Assembly: GCA_027422505.1 (NCBI GenBank)
Contig: JAPQWV010000410.1
Location: forward strand, 62,001-126,000
Direction of reading: 5' to 3'
Length of the DNA: 64,000 nt
Source of the DNA: Craterostigma plantagineum
Lineage: Eukaryota; Streptophyta; Magnoliopsida; Lamiales; Linderniaceae
Part shown: in pieces, positions 1 to 10,162 of the stretch
How positions within the stretch are numbered: position 1 is the stretch's first letter
How the letters are laid out: every line of letters starts with the position of its first letter
Program-made: the position numbers and the translations under genes
The notes under the pieces: model-generated
Databases searched by the model: none
What the model saw: the letters and a program-made list of their open reading frames with translations, nothing else
Told to the model about the DNA's origin: nothing

Positions 1-140
1 GTGGAAAAAGGCACGTTGCCTAGTGTGCATCAGAAATAGAACGCAGAAAATAAAATTCTTCCTCTGCTAAAAATATTGTTCTCTTCTCACACACCAATAT
101 ATTCGATCCTCCTCACATATACACAAAAATATAAATAACA
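1..140 (+). repeat. 3' end of a copia-type LTR (cut by window edge)
   Basis: AT-rich sequence ending in AAATAACA, directly followed by AAA and a perfect initiator-Met tRNA primer-binding site at 144-156. That placement is what marks it as the end of a 5' LTR. The LTR start lies outside the window. It shows only weak similarity to the candidate 3' LTR around 2160-2260 (shared TAGTGTG and AAAAATATTGT blocks), so the pairing is uncertain. Confidence 0.55.
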
Positions 141-142
141 AA

Positions 143-1513
143 ATGGTATCAGAGCCAAAGGTGTCAACGGAACCGATAGAGCCGATGGTGTTGCCAGAGC
201 CGACAGAGCCGATAGTGCCGATGGTGTGGACGTGGATATCAGATGTCCACATGTTAGTCCCGCAGCTCACCGAGAGTAACTACGCAAGGTGGAGTGTCAA
301 AATGAAAGCTTTGCTTGAAGAGCAAGATTTATGGAAAGTCGTCGAAGACGGACATACCCGACCCGATACGACAGGGTATACAAGATCGCAACGGAAGACT
401 TGGCGAGCTCCCTTCACAAAAAATAATATCGCGCTCCTCGCCATCTACTATGCGATAGAAGGTACCGATAGTAGCAGAGAGATAGGCGATATGAGAAACA
501 CAAAAGAAGCCTGGGAACTGTTGGAGAACGGGTATAAAGACGCCGATAGCACCAACCAAGTTCAGACACAAAACCAGGGCGGACTTGAGACGACAAAGGA
601 GGTCGAAAAGAATGTTGAGGGCGAATCCGTACGAGAGGAGGTAGCTCGTGACTTGGAGACCGAGCGTGATAAAGATCACGCTGAGCCCGTGGAAGAAGAA
701 AAGAAAAGAGGAGCTCCAAAAGAAGAAGAGCTCGAGAAAGAGAAGGCGATTGAAGAGACGCCGCCACGAAAACCACCTGAGAAAGTCGGGGAAATCGACG
801 CTAAGACATCGGAGAATGCCTTTGAGATGAAAAACACGGTTGACGATGCCATGCACACGTCGTCGGAGGAAGCTTATACCCACGAGGCGAACGTAAAAGC
901 CATAGAGACGCACGATACAGTGTCCGAGAAAGGCGATGAGGCGGTTGAAGAGACAACCAAGCATGCTGAAAAAGCTGAGCGAGGAGAGACACATGAGTGC
1001 TATGAGATGGACGTGCATGAAGCCATGACGGAGGCCCTGCGAAAGACTGGCGAAGAAGTCAGTAAACAAAAGACTGGAGAACCTATCAAGGCCAGTCCTA
1101 CCAACAAAGACCACGCTCACGAGGAAAAGGTCCGTGAGAAAGATATGGAGGTGAAGCAGTGGATCATGGCGAGAAACAACCTTGAGGCCTACATGAACAA
1201 CTTGAAAAATCGAAGTAACGAGAAGTACAAGCTCGCCGAAAAATTAGAAGCGGACGAGAAGGACAAAATCACGACGATGGACAAGGAGACCCTCGAGGCG
1301 GTAGACGATAACCAAAATCTGAAGAAAAAAGAGAATGACGAAAACGGCAAAGAAGTCGCGGAGGAGATCGTCAATAATATCGATGTATTCGCGAGAAACG
1401 AGGTGGAGCAATACAAAATTGTTCCCGTGAAGGTCATAAATGAGAAGAACCTGTTAAGGAGTACGGAAGATTCGACACGTCAGATGCTGGCGACAAGCCG
1501 ACGAGCCTGCTGA
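143..1513 (+). CDS. Gag-like protein of a non-autonomous copia-type element, with long charged tail
   Basis: 456 codons. Residues about 38-140 (LTESNYARWSVKMKALL, EAWELLENGYKDAD) match the copia gag domain (UBN2/DUF4219 type) that assembles virus-like particles. From about residue 145 to the end the protein is almost wholly E/K/D-rich and of low complexity (for example VEEEKKRG, EEELEKEKAIEE), probably helical or coiled coil, with no zinc knuckle. No protease, integrase or reverse transcriptase follows, so the element would need enzymes supplied in trans. The start is chosen because this ATG is the first codon after the LTR and overlaps the primer site. The open frame over 1.37 kb suggests recent constraint or youth. 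The charged tail is unrecognised and may be captured host sequence. Confidence 0.7.
   Translation: MVSEPKVSTEPIEPMVLPEPTEPIVPMVWTWISDVHMLVPQLTESNYARWSVKMKALLEEQDLWKVVEDGHTRPDTTGYTRSQRKTWRAPFTKNNIALLAIYYAIEGTDSSREIGDMRNTKEAWELLENGYKDADSTNQVQTQNQGGLETTKEVEKNVEGESVREEVARDLETERDKDHAEPVEEEKKRGAPKEEELEKEKAIEETPPRKPPEKVGEIDAKTSENAFEMKNTVDDAMHTSSEEAYTHEANVKAIETHDTVSEKGDEAVEETTKHAEKAERGETHECYEMDVHEAMTEALRKTGEEVSKQKTGEPIKASPTNKDHAHEEKVREKDMEVKQWIMARNNLEAYMNNLKNRSNEKYKLAEKLEADEKDKITTMDKETLEAVDDNQNLKKKENDENGKEVAEEIVNNIDVFARNEVEQYKIVPVKVINEKNLLRSTEDSTRQMLATSRRAC
144..156 (+). other. Primer-binding site (tRNA-iMet) of copia-like element
   Basis: TGGTATCAGAGCC is complementary to the 3' end of plant initiator methionine tRNA, the standard primer of Ty1/copia elements. 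The ATG of the following reading frame (143-145) overlaps its first bases, so residues 1-5 (MVSEP) are encoded by the primer site. Confidence 0.9.
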
Positions 1514-1815
1514 TGGGCTACGTCACGAGGATGAAGAAAAAAGAAAAAAATATTTATTATATTACCGGTGAAAAGCTGATAATCTTGGAGTTGTTAAAAT
1601 TCGAGAATGATATATTATTTATGCAGGTAATATCTGAGAAGAAGAACATGTTAAAAGAAGTGAGCCGAAGAGCGGACGCATTCGAAGAAGCAAAACCGGT
1701 GGTCGACTCTCCATGTTGCATGGTGATGGAAGAGTATGACGGAATGACAAACATGGAGATAATCATGAAGGCAAATATTGACGGCAAATGGCGAGCCGCA
1801 ACGTATGATACATGA
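1513..1815 (+). CDS. Hypothetical 100-aa ORF downstream of gag-like ORF
   Basis: It begins at or next to the stop of the gag-like frame and is also lysine/glutamate-rich (MKKKEKN, ISEKKNMLKEVSRRADAFEE). It may be a frameshifted continuation of the charged tail rather than a separate gene. No family is recognised. A further short basic frame runs 1778-2002. Low support as a real protein. Confidence 0.25.
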   Translation: MGYVTRMKKKEKNIYYITGEKLIILELLKFENDILFMQVISEKKNMLKEVSRRADAFEEAKPVVDSPCCMVMEEYDGMTNMEIIMKANIDGKWRAATYDT

Positions 1816-2073
1816 AAAAGAGTTAAGTTTAAAGAGGGCTGAAAGACCGAAAGAATTTGGGATTAAGTGGGAAATTTGTTGGCTAATCTCAAATCCAAGA
1901 AAGACACAAAGAAACAACACGAGACAAACATCCAACAAAAGCAAGGGGACAAGGAAAAACATCCAACAAGAAAAATTCAAAGCTGAAAAGGAAGAAAAAT
2001 AAAAGAAAGAAGAAATGTCAAAAAGAAAAAAAAACGTGAATGGGATAGCATGCCATAGGAAGAAAAAATGAAG

Positions 2074-2330
2074 TGTTTTTGTTGACTTTTGTATTTGTAG
2101 TTAGTCTTTGATATGCTATATAAAGCATGCATCGATGTATTGAGCAGTAAGGAGATTAGCAAATGACAATATAATATGTCCTCCTCTGTCATAGTGTGAG
2201 CGGAAGTTTTTTTATCCTTCAAAGAAAAATATTGTATTACGAGAGAGAGCACCGAATGTGCGTGAGAGTGTTACCGAATGTAACAGAAAACTACGAGTGA
2301 TTTTAAAATATAATGTGTGTAGTCAGAAAA
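2074..2330 (+). repeat. Candidate 3' LTR of the copia-like element
   Basis: A purine-rich tract (2055-2073) is followed by TGTTTTTG, then a TATA-like CTATATAAA near 2118 and a region loosely resembling the end of the 5' LTR. Neither the right terminus nor a target duplication could be fixed, because the left LTR is cut by the window edge. Confidence 0.3.
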
Positions 2331-2445
2331 CTACAAAACGATATCGAATCAACGCTTCCGCAAAATAACATTCTCTCCATCTCTGCGTGCTTGTTCGAGG
2401 TTCATTTTGTGTGTCTTTCTAGTACTCGCTATTTGAAAACTGCAG

Positions 2446-2717
2446 GCCCTCACAAAATTCAAGGAATTGGGGCAGGATTTATTCGGAAGAACTTAGATCA
2501 AGACGTGATGGACGAAGTCATAGAGGTTGGTTTCACTGTAATGGTGAATAAAAATTCCACATCATCAAAGGGTTCCAATTCCTCAACCTGCAATTTTTTC
2601 ACCAGTCAATCAATTCCCTTTTCAAACAGATCACTCATGCACATCATGTTTTTGTAGATTTCAAGCAACGAAGCTGTGGAAATGGCAAAGCAATTTGCTC
2701 TTAAAGAGGGCCTTCTG
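2446..2717 (+). pseudogene. Cysteine synthase (OAS-TL) gene, exons left of the Athila insertion
   Basis: Two exons of O-acetylserine(thiol)lyase, the PLP enzyme that makes cysteine from O-acetylserine and sulfide. Exon 2446-2525 follows a CAG acceptor and reads (G)PHKIQGIGAGFI...DEVIE. The PHKIQGIGAGF stretch is a signature of the family. Exon 2658-2717 reads ISSNEAVEMAKQFALKEGLL and ends at the donor GTCAGT. The gene continues at 13603. Where the family usually has GFIP, this copy has GFIR. Upstream exons are not in the window; the copia-like element at 1-2440 occupies the preceding intron or flank. Phases are consistent across these exons. Called a probable pseudogene because of the two insertions and the frame problem in the last exon. 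Confidence 0.85.
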
Positions 2718-2839
2718 GTCAGTACATTGGACAGCTAAAATTACTTAATTGCCACCTTTTCAATAATTCACACTCTCTCAATCTTTTTATTAATTATACC
2801 ACATTCAATTCTTGCATATGAATTGCTGCTAAACTACTC

Positions 2840-4695
2840 TGATCGAGCGGATCGAGTATTAAAATAGAACGAACATTAACGAACTATTCCTACGCTCAAC
2901 AGGCAAGTGTACCTATCGAAATAGCATAGCAAGTATTCGAGTACCGAATCCCAAGAGAACTATATACTTTAGAAAACCTTTTGCTTAAATATCCTAGTAC
3001 GTATTTTGTTGGTTAAAATAGTAATAACAATACTTAGACAATACGACGTAGTAAACAGTGCGGAGAAGAAAACCCTGATGGAAACAACCGTATTTGAGAC
3101 TTCGAATCCCCCTAACTCGACCCATCAAATATTAAGTGTACGTAAGCGACGCTATCATTAGACCGTGGAGATTCCTACTACATGCATACGAGTTATATAG
3201 CTGACGAAACTGCGCCTTACCATATATTGATCGTAAACAACTAATCCACGAATTAAATAGTCGGGCAAGCTTCCCTAACTACTTAACCGAAGATCGCATT
3301 AAAAACACGGTGAATCCCGCTATTAGATTTGACTCTAATCCGGCGGGATAATCCAACCTATCTCTAGTGATGGGTTTATTCCGCTCGTTTACGAGTGGTT
3401 TAATCGTCCGCCCCACTCTCGAGCGTAGCGTACGATTTCCCGGACTATGTTAACTTAAACACGTAGACATGGCCAAGCTAACTAGATAATTCCAATCACA
3501 TAGACATAATCGAAATCATATGCTTCGTAAACGAGTCATAACAGCAACGAAACATCAAATACATTTAAACATACGATCGATCTCGCTAGGGATCATCTAA
3601 TCTCAAATACAATAGATTTAGCTACTCATTATCAACACAACGAAGCACATAACTAACATCGAATACATCATAAGTACTTCCCTGAATTCGACTTCGAAGT
3701 TAATCTCGTTCTTCGTTTAGGACTTTTATCGAGCACGTGGTGAGCGAACTAAATATGTGTATGGGAGGTGTTCTTGGGTTTTATTGAGGCAACGTGTTTG
3801 TAAGTATGTGAGCTTAATGGCGTACCTTTTTGCCTCACGTTCCTCCTCTTCTCATTTCATGGCTTCTATATATAGAGACCATTTCTCCTTCCTTCGTCAT
3901 CTTTCTTGAGCCCTGCAAAGATGAGAAAATCTCATCTCCAAAGATTTGTGCGGTAAAAAATCTCTCTTGAGCAGCCTTTGCGTTAAATGGTGTTGTCCTA
4001 TTCAGAAAACTTGCTCCAAGCGTATCATTTCTTTTTCTAAGTTGGTCCAAGTCTCATCCTCAACTTGTTTAAGTCGTTTTCTATGTTGTGCTTGACTTTT
4101 AATATGGTCACATGGACGTTCATGGCCATCTTTCTCCAAGTTCATGGCCATAACAACATAAAAGCTGAAGAAAACAATGTCTCTGCCCGTGTTCACGGCT
4201 TAGGTAGCCACCATTCATGGCCGTGAAGCATTCGGGGCTAGAAAATGGGTTTCTGCCCGCCTTCACGGCCTCTAGCACCTCCTTTCACGGCCATGAAGCA
4301 CCCCTCACGACCTGGTTGATCAATGTTCACGGCCGTGACACAATCGGGCAAGATAACGGCTCTCTGGTGTGCTTCACGGCCTCGTACATCTTCACGGCCG
4401 TGACAAATTTCCTGCAAAACAGCAGTACATTCAAAAATTCATATTTCCCAATCTAGACATCGGATTGTAAATTCCTTTAGAGAGAATCAAGATTAACAAG
4501 TCCTCTATCTATGATTAAATTTCAGGTCCATCGGACATCGTTTACCCCGTGATCATTGAGAAATACAAAACTGTCGCAAAACTGCCGTAAAACGTTTGAT
4601 TTTGTTGAAACCATATTATAGCACAAAAACGGCTTCACTTATCATGCAAATAACTTAAATATAACAAATATAAATGTAAGAAATTACGTTTATCA
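2840..4695 (-). repeat. Athila 3' LTR (left copy)
   Basis: 1856 bp, TG...CA, with terminal TGAT/ATCA inverted repeat. Nearly identical to the right copy, with roughly 2 percent differences by eye (substitutions plus small indels such as ACGTA near 2928). It contains a TATA motif at 3867-3874 and the palindromic TTCACGGCC cluster at 4105-4402. Confidence 0.95.
4105..4402. repeat. Cluster of TTCACGGCC / GGCCGTGAA palindromic motifs in the left Athila LTR
   Basis: About ten imperfect copies of TTCACGGCC or its complement lie within about 300 bp, several forming the full palindrome TTCACGGCCGTGA. The right LTR has the same cluster at about 12998-13276. Likely a regulatory or structural part of the LTR just upstream of its promoter on the minus strand. 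Confidence 0.8.
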
Positions 4696-4710
4696 AATCT
4701 CCCCACACTT
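4696..4710 (-). other. Athila polypurine tract
   Basis: The minus strand reads AGTGTGGGGAGATT immediately before the 3' LTR, where plus-strand priming is expected. Similar purine tracts recur at 5937-5948 and 6055-6066 (see findings). Confidence 0.8.
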
Positions 4711-6289
4711 AAACGTTTGCTTGTCCTCAAGCAAATAAATGTAAATGGCATGTAAAAGTATAAAATCATGCAACGTATCAATCAAGAATGAAATCACGTA
4801 GGAGATAATGCAAGTAAAGTCGGAAAGCATATTCAAAATCAACAACTAACCACACGACTTCCTTAGAAATACCTATCAAGATCTGCACCTCACAAAGATT
4901 CACTCAAATCACTAAGTGTATGGGTTAAGATGTCGGTGATATCTCTCGGTCATGCACTAATCTAGTCCCTACCATAAGCTTGCAAATGATTCGTAAGTCT
5001 ACCACTTTCAATGTTCAAGCGGGAATCAAAAGGTCTTTACCGGGTTATAATATGGCTAAGATATGTAAGATATATAAGGAATAAGCATAAAAGGATATGG
5101 GCTGTAGTCGCGTCAGAATCATGCCATCATCTCAAATGCGCCCAGGCTTATCCATCGGTCTTGATCATCACTTCCATTCTTTTGCATTCATTTTTTTTTC
5201 CACCAAGGCCTTCTTCTTTCGACTTCTCGATCTAGGAAATAGGTAATATGGTTTTTGAGAGTGAAAGATTATCGGAGAAAGGGTTCTTAGTCGTATATAT
5301 ATTTTTTCTTCATTTTTTTTTCTATTTTTGTCCTTTTTTTCTTTTTCTTTCTTTTTTTTTGACATCAGCTCGGAAAATTTAGTACGGGTTGCGCTTCTAA
5401 GTCCGGCACTCAACTTCCACTTCTACTATCGCTCCAATGGGTTTATGTCTGAAGGCTTAATCAGGGTCGGCAACTTATAATCCGGTTTTCACAAATAAAA
5501 GGATCAGCTCAAAGTGGCTAACTACGGTGATCAATCGTGGTTGGATACTTTGGCTATGGACTGAATTCCTAATGCCTTCCTCATTTTCACAATTTAAGTA
5601 GTTTCAAAATGTAACACAAAAGCAAGTTCTGAAGAAATATATAGCATGATTCACACAACCAAAGAAATGAGCAAAAAGCTCGTAGGCTCGAAAATCTCAC
5701 AAAAATAGGGTTATGTGTACGAATCTATCAGGTATCGCCAAGTTCATCTATGTAAGAAAGAAGTCGACTCGCATATGTATCCTAATCACTCACAAGATTT
5801 CTAACATGAAATCATCCTTTGATTGAAGGAAACATGATTTTCGAAAAAGTTTATGCCAATTTTCGAAAAAAAATTATACCAAAAATCAAGTCATGCGCAT
5901 ATAAGATGTTCGCAATCAGTTTCGCAGAAAGTCCCCTCCCCACACTTAAGATTTACGTTGCCCTCAACGTAACAATTATATAACACAAGGAAGAGGAAAG
6001 AGATACATAAGCGAACTTCCCTGAATAACTCGATGTGCATGTTTTGTACGACTCCTCCCCAAACTTGAGATTTTGAATTCCCTGCGACCATTGAAAACAG
6101 AATTATAAAGACTAAAAAAATGCGCATAGAAAAATAAAGGGAAAGCAAAGGATAGGCTTGGGGTGCCTCCCAAGTAGCGCTTTCTTTAATGTCTTTTAGC
6201 TAGACATAGTTCTGTGGTTCAGCTCTGGGTGGTGTTGAGGAGGTGAATCATTCCGTCCCGAGTGCCTCAATGTTACCTCCATAGTAATG
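4711..6289. other. Athila 3' non-coding region
   Basis: The region between integrase and the 3' LTR, where some Athila elements carry an env-like frame. No envelope-like or other convincing reading frame is seen. It holds a T-rich tract (5290-5365) and two extra polypurine-tract-like sequences near 5940 and 6058. Confidence 0.6.
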
Positions 6290-7419
6290 CTTGAGACGCT
6301 GCCCGTTCACCTTGAAGGTCCCTTTTTCTGGGTGTGTGATCTCGACCGTCCCATAGGGAAACACTCGGGTCACCGTGAAGGGCCAAACCACCTTGATTTC
6401 AGCTTACCGGGAAATAGTCGAAGGCGCAAGTTATATAGCAAGACGTGGTCGCCCTCTTGGAATTCCCGCTTCATGATTTTACGATCATGGTAAAGCTTCG
6501 TATGCTCCTTGTAGAGAAGGGTATTTTTCATAAGCCATTTGCCTCCACTCGTCGAGCTCATTGATCTGCAAGTTTTGCTTTTCACTTGCAAGATTCAAAT
6601 CAAAATTCAGCTTTTTTAGAGCCCAATATGCTTTATGTTGTAGCTCGACGGGTAAGTGACAAGATTTCCCGTAAACAAGTCTGTATGGCGTGGATCTGAT
6701 TGGCGTCTTGTATGCTGTCCGGTACGCCCACAATGCGTCGTTTAATTTGTTTGGCCAATCTCGCCTATGATGCTCCACGGTCTTTTCGAGTATGCGCTTG
6801 AACTCCCTGTTTACGACTTCTGCTTGGCCACTCGCCTGAGCATGTACGCAGTGGTAATACTATGTTTTATGCCGTATTTCTCGAGCGTCCTTGCAAATTG
6901 AGTATTACAGAAATGCGTACCTTTATCGCTAATAATGCAACGAGGTGAACCAAATCATGAAAATAAAGATTTCAAAAATTTAACGACTACCCTAGCATCA
7001 TTAGTAGGTAGCGCTTGTGCTTCTACCCATTTTGAAACATAATCAACCGCAACTAGGATAGATCGATTCTTGAAAGAGGTAGGAAACGGACCCATAAAAT
7101 CAATGCCCCAGACGTCAAATATTTCACACACAAGAATAAAATTCTGAGGCATTTCATTTCGCTTAGAAATATTACCTGTCCGTTGGCACCTATCACATTC
7201 CTCTACGTATTTTTGAGCGTCTTTGAAAATCGTAGGCCAATAAAAACCACATTCGAGTACCTTTTGTGCAGTTTGATTACCTCCGTAATGTCCTCCACAT
7301 GGCCCCGAATGACAATGGCTCAAGATTTTAACCGTCTCGGGAAAGGACACGCATCGCCGAATTATCTTGTCCGCGCAAACCCTAAACAAATACGGATCAT
7401 CCCAAAAATAATACTTCAA
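6290..7419 (-). pseudogene. Athila integrase (frameshifted)
   Basis: The integrase inserts the cDNA copy into the genome. 6955-7419 carries the HHCC zinc-binding part ([13 protein letters not shown]...CDRCQR) and the core start ([19 protein letters not shown]). 6780-6955 continues with SDKGTHFCN and [10 protein letters not shown], then slips frame. 6485-6778 gives the distal core ([30 protein letters not shown]). 6370-6591 gives the C-terminal domain (GDHVLLYN), and 6290-6350 ends with VNGQRLKHYYGGN. At least three frame changes mean it cannot be made as one protein. Confidence 0.85.
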
Positions 7420-8063
7420 GTCCGAGAAGAATTTCTTCCTCTGGTCGTGTATCCTTTGGGCATGATCCTAGCCACAAGATAATTAGCAAAATCGGCATAC
7501 CATGGGGTTTCATCGAATACCTCACGTATAGCATATAGATGCTCGTCGGGAAAATGGTCTCGGATTATTTCCTCGTTGGTAGCCTCGTGGGCTGCGCCTT
7601 CAAGTCTTGATAAGTGATCGGCTGCACAATTCTCGGTACCTTTTTGGTCACGGAATTCCACGTCAAATTCTTGGAGTAACAGAATCCATCGTATCAGCCT
7701 TGGTTTTGCATTCGGCTTCGCGAAGAGGTGTTTGAGGGCCGAATGATCCGTGTAGATGATGACTTTTGAGAGAACTAGATATGGGCGGAATTTGTCGACG
7801 GCGAACACGACTACGAGCAACTCCTTCTCTGTGGTAGTGCAATTTGCCTGGGCCTGGTTTAGAGTTTTGCTCGCATAGTGTATCGTCTGAAAATGCTTTT
7901 CCCGTCGCTGCCCCAAAACTGCACTTACTGCAAAATCACTTGCATCACACATTAGTTCGAATGGTAGGCTCCAATCGGGGGCTACCATAACAGGGGCATT
8001 AATTAGCTTATCCTTAATTATGGTAAAAGCATTCATGCACTCGGATGTAAATTCGTAAGGCAC
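7416..8063 (-). pseudogene. Athila RNase H domain
   Basis: An open stretch of 215 codons: FELMCDASDFAVSAVLGQR, the TTEKELL region and YTDHSALKHLFAK are the RNase H landmarks (catalytic D, E and D residues present). It removes the RNA template during reverse transcription. It is followed by the linker toward integrase (NCAADHLSRLEG). A frame change separates it from the reverse transcriptase part at about 8063-8158. Confidence 0.85.
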
Positions 8064-8157
8064 ATCTTTCTCAAGTAAACGAGTTAAAGGCCTAGCAATT
8101 TTAGAAAAAATCCTTGATAAATCTACGATAAAAAAACCCGCATGTCCTAGGAAACTT

Positions 8158-9479
8158 CTAATTGCCCTTACACGACGAAGGTGGAGGTAATCGTTCTATG
8201 GTTTCTGTTTTAGCTCTATCTACCTCGATACCTCTCGACGATATCTTATGACCTAAAACAATACCCTCTGTTACCATAAAATGGCATTTCTCCCAATTTA
8301 GCACAAGGTTTGTTTCCTCACATCGCTGAAGCACTTTCTTTAAATTAAATAAGCATACCTCGAACGAGTCAACAAAAATTGAGAAATCATCCATGAATAC
8401 CTCCATTCCGTTACCTATTAGTTTATCAAAGATAGCCATCATGCAACGTTGGAAGGTGGCCGGAGCATTGCAAAGTCCAAAAGGCATTCGTCGGTAGGGA
8501 ATGTCCCGAATGGGCACGTGAACGTCGTCTTCTCCTGATCCTTGGTGCAATGGGAATCTGCAAATAACCTGAAAGTCCATCGAGAAAACAATAAAATTCA
8601 TGACCAGACAAACGTTCAAGCATTTAATCAATAAAAGGAAGAGGAAAATGGTCTTTTCGCGTTGTCATTTAATTTGCGATAATCAATGCAAACGCGCCAT
8701 CCTGTGACAGTCCTTGTCGGAATGAGTTCGTTCTTCTTGTTGGGTACAACCATCATTCCTCCTTTTTTTGGCACTACCTGAACTGGGCTCACCCATGCAC
8801 TGCCCGAGATTGGATAAATTACTCCCGCGTCGAGCAGTTTAATTACCTCGGCCTTAACTACCTCATTCATGTTGGGGTTCAGACGCCTTTGATGTTGTAT
8901 CACCGGTTTGAAGTCATCGTCCATTAGAATTTTATGCATGCAGAAGGTCGGGCTAATTCCTCGGATATCCGATATCTTCCATGCCAGCGCCTTCTTGTGC
9001 TCCCGTAGTGTGGCTAAGAGCATGAGTTTCTGCTCCTTCTCCAGATTTGACACGATAATTACGGGAAGCTTTGCACCTTCCTCGAGGAAAGCGTATTCCA
9101 AGTGATCGGGCAATTGCTTGAGCTCGAGTGTTGGTGGTTCTTCGACCGAACTCTTCTCACGATTTTCTTCGCTGCTCTTTTGCACCTCGATCGTTGGTTT
9201 CTCAGTGAAATTCTCATCTACATCTGCTTGGGCAACGACGAGGGGTAGGTCATCGTTTGGCTCTTCCTTATGGAGTTCCTCGTTTTCCTCTATTTCTTGC
9301 TTTGAGCTGAATGAATCGGGCTGTGGAAGTCCCTGCAACGACAAAGATTCATTCCATGCATCGATATAAAAGCACTTATCATCTAACTTCTCGGCATTAT
9401 TCATGAGCTCAACCATATCAAATGTCACTTTTTCACTATCTATGGTTAATGTCAATGTTCCATTACGAACATCGACCAT
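8158..9479 (-). pseudogene. Athila reverse transcriptase domain (frameshifted)
   Basis: 8628-9479 holds the N-terminal part with VSPVQVVPKKGGM and WRVCIDYRKLN. 8426-8623 holds YCFLDGLSGYLQIPIAP in another frame. 8158-8631 holds RRMPFGLCNAPATFQRCM and the catalytic FMDD box (MEVFMDDFSIF). The domain order is complete but needs at least two frame corrections, so this copy is defective. Confidence 0.87.
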
Positions 9480-9912
9480 AGTCCCTCCGGTAGCGAGAAA
9501 TGGCCTTTAAGATTATAGGAATATTTTCATCTTCCTCCATGTCGAGAATTACAAAATCTGCAGGAATGATAAATTTATCGACTTTAACAAGAACAACCTC
9601 GATAATACCCCTAGGATATTTAACAGATCTATCCGCTAATTGTATACTCATCCTAGTAGGTTTGGGTTCCCCTAAGCCAAGTTTCTTGAACATCGAATAA
9701 GGCATTAAACTTATACTAGCACCTAAGTCAGCCAATGCTTTATGTACAACAAGATCGCCTATTAAACAAGGTATAGTGAAACTCCCTGGGTCTTTTAATT
9801 TTTTCGGGATTTTGCTTTGTAAGATGGCGGAGCACTCTCCTCGTATTCGACCGTGGACACGTCTTCGAGCTTGCGTTTGTTTGTGATAAGGTCCTTCAAG
9901 AATTTTGCCCAA
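9463..9912 (-). pseudogene. Athila aspartic protease domain
   Basis: Contains ALADLGASISLMPYSMFKKLG, the retroviral-type protease active site with DLG in place of DSG/DTG (normal for Athila), and VILDMEEDENIPII downstream. It would process the Gag-Pol polyprotein. The N-terminal part is out of frame: ALAHMPRWAKFLKDLITNKRK in the other frame up to about 9850, then the read moves to this frame at SKIPKKLKDPGSF. Confidence 0.85.
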
Positions 9913-10162
9913 CGAGGCATATGCGCAAGGGCTTCAACAAGTGGTAAATTAATGTGTAATTGTTTAAAATTGCAAGGAATTTACCAAACTGATCGTCAAC
10001 GATGTCCCTTTTAAGCCTCACTGGGTATTGATTTTAGGTTGATATGCCTTGACAGGTGGCTTAGGTACGGTCTCCTCTTCTTTGTCGGCCTCGATGTTTG
10101 CATTCGCGGGCTCAACATTCTTCTTCTTCTTTAATTTCTGCACTTCCTTGAGCTCTCTCCCG

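Noticed and set aside
329..1120. Long minus-strand reading frame opposite the gag-like ORF
   Set aside because: It is the antisense shadow of an E/K-rich coding stretch, which makes antisense stops rare; hydrophobic F/L/S-rich with no family resemblance.
5168..5413. Lysine-rich minus-strand frame in the Athila 3' region
   Set aside because: Arises from the T-rich tract at 5290-5365; no env-like features.
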